Positions 56,701-64,000 of a DNA stretch of 64,000 bases are shown here, one piece after another (within the stretch, counting starts at the first letter, position 1; each line of letters begins with the position of its first letter). The stretch covers positions 558,001 to 622,000 of the forward strand of contig OY821751.1 of assembly GCA_963682055.1 (NCBI GenBank), given 5' to 3'. The DNA is from Primula veris (lineage: Eukaryota; Streptophyta; Magnoliopsida; Ericales; Primulaceae). The position numbers and the translations under genes are program-made. Below the pieces are notes generated by a model that did no database searches, had not been told where the DNA came from, and was given only the letters and a program-made list of their open reading frames with translations.

Positions 56701-59700
56701 TCCCTCGACTTAGACATAGCTGAATCCGAATTAGAACACGCCTGTAGTATTTGACACCCTTGTTGCAATATCTGAACAAAAAGCGATTGTAATCCCTTCG
56801 TATCTTGCCTACTACTGATCCCACCAAATGGAAATATATGACTATCGAGCAATTCACCTCTAGAATCTGTCCAAATACAAACCAACCAACGCCAGTCTTC
56901 GGTCCAACCATAGCAACAATGCATACTCGGAAGTGACTTTGGAGCTTCTCTCTCTAAATTTCCACTCTCAACATTTCCACTACTACAATCATCTGTATTA
57001 GCACCATTCATAGGTGAGAGCCCAAGTTCTAAAGAACCGGGTTCTGCAAGTATAAATAATGGTTCGAACATATAACAAGCCTCGTCTTGTGAAGGAAGCT
57101 CGTTATTTCTATTTGGATCTCTTATCGAATGCCATGAATTATCCCAGCCACCGTCTCTTTGATTAGGTCGAGGAGCAATAGATTCTTTCCACATCATAGG
57201 AGAACTCGCTTGCATTAAACTCGAATTTGAAGTAGAGAGGGAATTGGTTCCATCAGCGGACGAGCCTCGTGAAATTCTTCGGGCTTTATTGTAGACAGTA
57301 AAAGCGGTTTCTTTCAAAACAACAAGTTCATTCAAAGATGGACTCGTGACACGAAAAATGGCATCAACTGAAATAATTTGTAGAACTAGTTTTGGGATAG
57401 TGAAACCAGAAAGTGTAAGAACGTTTGATATCGATGCTTCATCTATGGTTGTGGAGCAGCTTAATGCTTTGCCGACAAGGTTGTGGGTGATCGATCTTCT
57501 CTCTTTATCTGGTGAGAGAATAACTGATCCAATGGCAATGGAAGACTCTACCAGTGTTTGTAGAATTGCAGTTGGATCAGGGAAGGGACATACGACATAG
57601 ATCACCTATGTACAGATAATAGAAAAAAAAGTTATATGAAATCAAGCCAGGTGTAAGGTGCAAACAGACTATAAACATAATCAACCTACAACATCAACTA
57701 ATAGCTGTTGCCTTCAACACAAAAGGTTTGTTTGGTTGTAGCTTAAAAGCTCAGAGCATTAACGTTTTAAGCATTTAAGTTAAATGAGATTTGGACAACT
57801 AACTCCCATCCTTAGCTTAATACTATCTTCCTTCAAAAACCCGACGAATTAAAAGCAACCAAATCTGTGTTATTTTGCTTTTCCCTAATTTTTAAAGCAA
57901 ATTCTTTTTGAAACCCTTTGAACCCGCAAACATATAATTTGTTGTCATCTTTTGCAAAAAGATGAAGGAGACAGGAGAAAAGGCGAAGTAAGATCGTTAA
58001 GTTTTGACCTTCTAGGGCAAATGGGATTCAGGACAACAGATGTCCTACTCCAGCTTCATTATATCCTCCAAAAACCCGACAAGTTTTAAATAATCAAATT
58101 TGTGCAAGTTTTCCTATTCCAAAATAACGAAGCAACGATATTTTTAAAACCCTTTGATCCCTCAAATAAAAAAGTTTTGCAGGAGAAGAAGCAACGTCGG
58201 GTTACATCCCATCCCTCCCTCACTCTCACTAGGAAGACTCAAGAGTAAGAGAGAAAATTTTCAGCATGCGAGCGAGATAAAAGTTTCAGTGGATGGGCTT
58301 TCGAGGACAAGCCATGTCCTTATCTATCCAAAATCTGTTAATATTTCTTTTAAGAAGCTAAGATATCATATTTTGTCAGCAACCAGATGTCCTTATACAG
58401 CCTTGGAACTTACGAACCTTAAGACCCCTCTACTTCTTTAATAAACAACTGTGTAAACTGTACAGTATTTCTAGGTCGATAAGGAAAGTTCTTCGTGTGG
58501 AAGTAAATATCCATTTATACCTAAAGATAACAGAGCATTAAGTAATAGTTGCATTCTGGTAATCTATAAACAATTAAATGGTGGTAAGTTTTCGTCGTTA
58601 CTCACCGTACAAGGACTGCTATTTCCCTCTTTTGGGTTAGAAGGAAAGGACGAACCAAGTCTTAAAGCTTTAAGGACCTTCGATAGCGACTTCAGATAGC
58701 TGGTCAAATCCCAACCATTGGAAAGGGAAAGAAAATAATCACTCATTGATCCGACGAGAGATGCGCTGCTACTCTCTATCTTTATTGACTGAGGGCACTC
58801 AAGTAAAACAAAACCCGACGATGATAATTTCCCAGAGTCAATTTCCATTTGGTTTCCAATAGTTAAAGGCAAGTGAGTTCCTAATTTGCACGTCTCATAA
58901 ACTGAAAAAAAGAAGTCATTAATATAAGAAAATTAATATTGTTGGTGAAGACCCTTTGTTAAGACAGATTTGTGCCTCTAACGGAATTTTCAGAGAGTCA
59001 ATTTCAATTTAGTTTCCAAGAGTCAAAGGCAAGTGAGTTTCCAATTTGCACGTCTCATAAACATTAAAAAAAATCATTCATCCGGGATAATAATATTTGG
59101 TGAAGACCCTTCGCTAAGACAATGATGCACCTGCAACGAAATTTTCATAGGTTTGGCCTTGAGGTTTAAGTTGTTGCGATGTTAGCTGTCTATTATTGCT
59201 TCTAGGCTCTGTGTAAAATAGGGGGAAACAAATTTTTACGGGTAAATAAATTTGAAGGTTGGTTGTTTAGTTATAAAAGAAAATCCTGGGAATTGTTTTC
59301 CAAATCTAGTGGGAAATCAAGGAAATTGATTACGCGAAAATAAAGGAGGAAACATTTTCCTCACACGGAAAATTATAACCCATGCAAGTCATGACATAAT
59401 TTCACAGGAATAAACTGCAGAAAATAATAATGTACGAGCGTCACCATACACACCAGACCCAAGTTATTTAAATGCAATACAATTTCATAAGGAATGTAAC
59501 ATTGACCTGAGCATAACAACACTTACCAGTACCAAGTTGTTGAAAAAAGTCAGCAGCAGCAGTGGTGAGGGGATCGATGTCTGGGCATACAACATAGTAA
59601 GTCATCTGAAATATTCAATAAAATTAAGCTTGTTCAGCAGTTGTTGTAGAAAATTAAGCTAAGTTTTAAATAGAAAAGAAAAAATATCTATAAACAATAT

Positions 59701-62700
59701 TTGATGCATCTTACATGCTTTTGAGAAGCATACGGTTCAAGAGGAGCTTTTTCCCAGAGGTGCAAAGAGCTAGCGGATGTTTTCAGCCAATCATCTTGAT
59801 ACCTGTTTTGCAAAAACCACTACTTGTTAAGAAGAAAAGGTCAGCCTACACAAACCTTTAAGTCGAAAGAGGTATATAAAGTAGAGCATGGGAGGACAAG
59901 ATGACCCAGTGTTGATTTTAATATAAACTGATCATTTCTATAGAATTACAAAAGCCAAAAGGGAAAATGGTGATTTCTCAATTTATTGTAGTTGATACAA
60001 TAAGTTTCTACAAAGACTCGTCCTACAAGTACATAAGAAACAGAATTAAATAAATAAAAAGGAGATATGGAAACATACCCCACAAGCATTGAAGGCAATG
60101 GTATTACAAAAAGAGTTGGCCTCACAGAAGAACTTGGTTGTTGGCTTGTTTCCTCCACCCTAATTCCATCTGCGATACCCATGGCATAATAACTGTTAGC
60201 AAATCACTAGGCCTTATTTGGCTGCAGCTTTAAGCTCAGTTTTGCTTATTTTATTTGATTGACCAGCTCAAAATCTACAATGTTTCTGAATTATGACTCT
60301 AAAAAGTTAGAGATTTCTGGATTATAACTAAAAAGGTCAGGAACTTTAATCTGAATGAACCTAACCAATTTCTGGACTTCAAAAAATCTAAAATTAATTC
60401 CTGAAAGTTGTGGCCAAACTTGGCAGGACTTGATCTCAGCATTTTTCTTTTAAAGCCGGACCGAATATGGCTTTGTTTAATCTCAGGGGGTTTTTTCTTT
60501 TCTTTTTTTGTTTGCCTAAGAGGTGGACTGAGCTGCAACCAAACAAACCTTTAGGATAACACTCTTAGGACTTCTATCGTTGCAGCCTTGCAGGATTTAA
60601 GGTCTTTTCTATTGATTTATCGTTTCTTCATTTTCTTACAGCTGAACCGAGTATGGTGGTTGCCAGTTTATCTGCTTAAGAGCTGCAACCAAACAAACCC
60701 CAAATTTATTACAGTAAACAAGGAAGCGTTGATAACCTTTGAGGCAGGGAGAACCAACAGCAGAGGATTGGGATGGGCTAAGTGATTCGCCTAAAGATAA
60801 ACTGCTTGGTGTATTATTTAAAGAATCACCTCCAGTGAGTTCCACCGAAAACCCATCACCCATAATTCCATAATCGCTTAGCTGAGATCGGCCTTTACAC
60901 CAATCAGTAATAGACAATGGGCCGTCCAAAGCTCTAAAAGCAGATCTTAATGCTGTTCTAATATCTGAATGCATCAAACCGATCACAGATGACGCCTGCA
61001 CCTGAAATAATCATGTGATATCTATACAGATGATACAAAAGTTTGGATTATACGTTAAAGCAGTATTTATATAAGGTAACTAGAAACATCATCGTTGCTG
61101 TACTGTTAGGGATAAACTTTTTATATTAAAAAAAATGCGGTTGCAATGTTACGGTTAAACTTACTTTACCTTTCATCTTAAGATCTACCGCTGATGAAAA
61201 TTCATGTGACTTGTAATGGTGAAGTACAACAATAGTCTCCATGTTTTTGACATATTTTCACTGGATCCCCACAGTTTCAATTGCAACCCTATGTCCCCAT
61301 ACTTGAGGAGGTTGAATTTCTATTTGCAGCCCAAAGTTAAAAAAAAATCATATTGTTCCCAAAGTTTAAGTAAATAACTCAAATATTTCACACTCTAAAT
61401 AGGTTAAGCGAATGGCCCCCATCTATAACACTATTGTCTATTATTGATCCCATGGGAAGGGACACCCTGTGTAACTAACTGAAATTTATGGGGACCAAAC
61501 TTCTTGTACCTGAAATTAGGGGGACCATCGATAAAACTTCTTCAAATTATGAGGACACATGGTGTTGTGAATAAAATATTGGGGACCAAATCAAAATTTA
61601 TTTTTAAGTGTGGGGACTACTGCTGTAAATTACCCAAATATATATGCTACAAATGAAGAAACCATAACTTTCAGTCAATTTATTCCACTTGTTTTTCTGA
61701 ATTAACAACAGCCGCTCAAGCTAATAGATGGGGAAGAATCTGCAATTTTATCAATAAAAAGGAAGTTTGCTTATAAAAGGGAGAAAACATAATTTTCTTA
61801 TTCTTCTTGATGGATATGTATGTGTGTGTTAAGCGAGACCAGGGGTGTAATAAAAACACCTATGGGCAGTTCATTACTAAAAAGAAGCATATAAAATAAA
61901 GATAAATAACTTACGCCAGCTAACAGCGGATCTGCCAGCTCAACACCAGCAATATCCAACGAATGACAAGAAGCCAAACTTCCCCCACAACCCGCATGCA
62001 TCATGTTTGGTCCACAAGCAAAACCACGCCGTTTTTGCTCTTGTAACGCAAGCCAACCATAAGGTCCATCACTACAATCACTATCAAGCGCCACGTCAAC
62101 AAAAGAAGTGGCTTGTTGGACAAGTAATCCCAAACCATCTAGAAATTCTTGTAGCGGTTGTCTCTGCCCGTAAGAGAGGAAACCCTCCTCTGTCGATGAG
62201 AGAGAAGGCAATGAGGAACGTGTTTCTATAAGTTTTGCACCTTTAGGAGCTCCAACAGAGCGCCAAACACCAACAGGGGCAGTAAGTGGTCCGTCTAATA
62301 ACCCACCGTCTATATCACCGCCAGCTATTCTCACTGGTATTTTTTCTGTCTTTCTCATCTCATATTTAACAGAGTTATTATTAAGCATTGTGTCAATATT
62401 TTCGGACACCCTATTGAAATTCATGGAAGGCAAGTTGCTAGAAGACAAAAGGGTGTGTCGTAGTTTACACATATGAGCTTGGAACATGAGACAATCGTCT
62501 TCTTTCGCGAGCACTGTCTTTGGGGACAAGAGCGTAATTCCACTTTTGCCCTTTTCGTCTGTTTTGTTCTGGACAGGTTTAGCAGTGTTTGTCGACCTTA
62601 AACCAGACAACAGAGGTAGCGATGTCACCTCATCTAACGGTCTTTTTTCATGTTGCTTTTTCACGTTTTCAACAATATTATAGTATTTCTTCAAGTTAGT

Positions 62701-63201
62701 ATCAGCACTTTTATCATGCGCTTTTGAACTTGCGACAATAATACCAGGCTTTTCATCATCTACACAAGGAGATGAAGGTGGTGTTGCACTGTATACGTAA
62801 CTTTTTGTGCTTGAATTAGCACTATCAGTCATACGAGATTTAGGAATATATGGGGTTTTGATAATTGAAGTTGAGAACTCGCTAGTAGTGGCTTCTACAG
62901 CTCCATATTCTGGCGCAAATGTTAACATTGCTTCCGATCTCATTAAGTCCACACACTCAACCGCTGTAGATATAGGCACACTTGTAGGTATAGTAATACT
63001 TTTCCCAATATCCTCCGAATTTTTGTTAATATTTTCGTCCATAACTGGAGACATAGAAAACGTATCGAAGGATGCAAAACCAGCTGGTAAAATCATCTGA
63101 TTTGGGCCGTCCATAATGGTAGTGGAAGGACCGTTAGCCACGTCTAAAGAGTCTGGTGTAGGATAAATGAGTGTTTGTTCCTCCGCTACTGTTCCTGGAG
63201 G
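53772..63201 (-). CDS. MED13: Mediator subunit 13 (CDK8 kinase module), C-terminal 1336 residues; continues off right edge
   Basis: Large subunit linking the CDK8-cyclin C kinase module to core Mediator; in plants also called GCT/MAB2. Nine exons in coding order: 63201-61915, 61001-60737, 60169-60079, 59802-59715, 59605-59527, 58901-58606, 57605-56654, 55589-55209 and 54343-53772. GT-AG throughout, lengths sum to 1337 codons including stop. Recognisable blocks: TVAEEQTLIYPTPDS; PSMLVG-YQDDWLKTS (spliced); MTYYVVCPDIDPL; VIYVVCPFPDPTAILQTLVE; LVCIWTDSRGEL; EWQKALYSFGGSEVKKWPL; and the C-terminus LPFHCDMVLRLERLLHFADK, all typical of the MED13 C-terminal domain. The 5' limit of the 63201 exon (acceptor AATAAAG) is the least certain junction. 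The N-terminal third is outside the window. Confidence 0.93.
56180..56440. repeat. GGGACCA intronic repeat, copy 3 (MED13)
   Basis: CAGTCCCCATAGTTTCAAT, GATCAAACCATGGGACCAAT and GAAACTACGGGGACCAG; inverted ends. Lies in the intron between the 56654 and 55589 exons. Confidence 0.6.
58955..59080. pseudogene. Duplicated, dead copy of a MED13 exon 5' part
   Basis: CAATTTGCACGTCTCATAAA at 59039 repeats the 5' end of the exon at 58901 (CTAATTTGCACGTCTCATAA). Upstream intron sequence is copied too (GGTGAAGACCCTT at 58943 and 59098). The copy's acceptor reads AATG where the working exon has TCAG, so it should be skipped. Confidence 0.75.
60205..60552. mobile_element. GTTTGGTTGCAG-family TIR element in MED13 intron
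   Basis: Left end TTATTTGGCTGCAGCTTTAA and right end GAGCTGCAACCAAACAAACC are imperfect inverse copies. The same family as 9756-9948; a further right-end fragment is at 60677-60705. Confidence 0.55.
61250..61645. repeat. GGGACCA intronic repeat, copy 4 (MED13)
   Basis: GGATCCCCACAGTTTCAATT, AAATTTATGGGGACCAAAC and GTGGGGACTACTGCTGTAAA; in the intron between the 61915 and 61001 exons. Confidence 0.6.
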
Positions 63202-64000
63202 CTTTATTGACAGCAAGTACAATCAGTATTATGATGTAAATCTAGTTGTCAATCAGCAATTGATATACAAAAGAATACAGAAGAGGACATACCACTTTCA
63301 CATAATAATCTATCAACTTTAACAATTAGCGCACCAAACCTCAAAAAAATTATAATTTAAATATCAATCGAAACTTTAGTATGCCAACCTATGAAAATTC
63401 ATATCAGACACCATTCAACACAAAATCTCATAATTAGTAGACTAAAAGGATAAAGCTTAACATTGGTGTACAAAATGTTGAATTTTGATAAGGTTGGAGC
63501 TTAGTGTTTCTTTCTTGGTGCATGATTGGTGCTGATGTTCAAAACATATGTCCGTAAAAAGTGATTTTGACTTGAATCTTGAATGCTAATATCCTTAACC
63601 TAATTATTTGACTTTGTGCAAGATTGGTGACTAAATTGTGAAATTCAATAACGCAATGTACTAGATGTGAAAAGCTGAAACCATGATGTGACACGTACAC
63701 AAGTGACATTTACCCAATATAAAAGCTAAAGCTTTCATATACGACATGTGTCTGCAACTAAGACTACTTCGGCCTATTAAAAACTGAGCAAACACAACAT
63801 GGAAATAAGAAATGCAACGGTAATGAAATCTTTTAAGTACTTATGTGGTTGCTAAAATACTAGATAGCTATGAACTACTACACAAACCAAAACTTTAAAC
63901 ATAATACCAGTGTAGAGTTTGCTGCTAAACACTCAACTTCAACTTACATTAACCTCATAGCTGAAATTAAAATAAGATATATAAAACTTTGATTAACAGA
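63202..64000 (-). other. MED13 intron reaching the window edge
   Basis: No further MED13 exon could be read on the minus strand and no other feature is seen. The next upstream exon is presumably beyond 64000. Confidence 0.5.

Noticed and set aside
56693..56911. Minus-strand 72-codon frame inside MED13
   Set aside because: Out-of-frame shadow of the 56654-57605 MED13 exon.
58154..58441. Plus-strand 95-codon frame within a MED13 intron
   Set aside because: No recognisable motif, no gene signals, lies next to a GTTTGGTTG-type repeat end; probably chance.
1..64000. tRNA, rRNA, microRNA precursors
   Set aside because: No tRNA box A/B pair, rRNA segment or recognisable miRNA was seen by eye; the hairpins present are attributable to MITEs, though a structural scan was not possible.

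Overview
The window is AT-rich nuclear DNA of a eudicot plant. Genes have short exons with canonical GT-AG introns, intergenic DNA is full of MITEs, microsatellites and an LTR retrotransposon, and every recognisable protein is a plant family. An Amb a 1-like pectate lyase hints at Asteraceae, but the sequence does not fix the family.

Layout. (1) 1-2659 (-): 5' part of an h-type thioredoxin gene that runs off the left edge, with a 2.4 kb repeat-filled first intron. (2) 2660-9274: repeats (a 44-bp tandem array, a Stowaway-like MITE, a CACTA-type mini-element, other tandem repeats) and one unrecognised single-exon gene at 4911-5342 (+). (3) 9275-11548 (+): complete 5-exon HIR/SPFH-band-7 gene, 286 aa. 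(4) 13229-19081 (-): complete 6-exon VDAC porin, 276 aa. (5) 22602-24933 (+): complete 4-exon pectate lyase, 447 aa. (6) 25475-32764: a MULE-type MITE split by a decayed 6.9 kb Copia element on the minus strand (5-bp TSD AAAAT, about 0.2 kb LTRs). (7) about 32.88-44.82 kb: a large Mutator-like element. It carries a complete MuDR-type transposase (719 aa, three exons, all catalytic residues) on the plus strand and a convergent, minus-strand ULP1/C48 protease gene that stays in frame through ten exons. (8) 44903-52241 (-): complete 16-exon SSRP1, 643 aa. (9) 53772-63201 (-): C-terminal 1336 codons of MED13; the gene continues off the right edge.

The most striking signal is inside the Mutator-like element. 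The heptamer CAGACTG (either strand, usually within TCAGACTGTTTTT) occurs about 115 times by hand count in 11.3 kb, against one or two expected. It fills both termini, the space between the genes and most introns, and is nearly absent from exons. The exception is the ULP1 3' end, where the codons of the catalytic Ser-Asp-Cys are an exact TCAGACTGT copy. A second unexpected pattern lies in the decayed Copia element: at least nine short hairpins with different arms share nearly the same 8-nt loop (ACGACAGG or a one-base variant).

The host genes are unrelated housekeeping or regulatory functions: cytosolic redox (thioredoxin h), plasma-membrane immunity scaffold (HIR), outer mitochondrial membrane pore (VDAC), cell-wall pectin cleavage (pectate lyase), FACT histone chaperone (SSRP1) and Mediator kinase module (MED13). 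SSRP1 and MED13 are both general transcription or chromatin factors and lie in tandem, but nothing in the sequence shows co-regulation. All exon coordinates come from reading splice junctions by eye and checking that frames and exon lengths add up. No database search was run.
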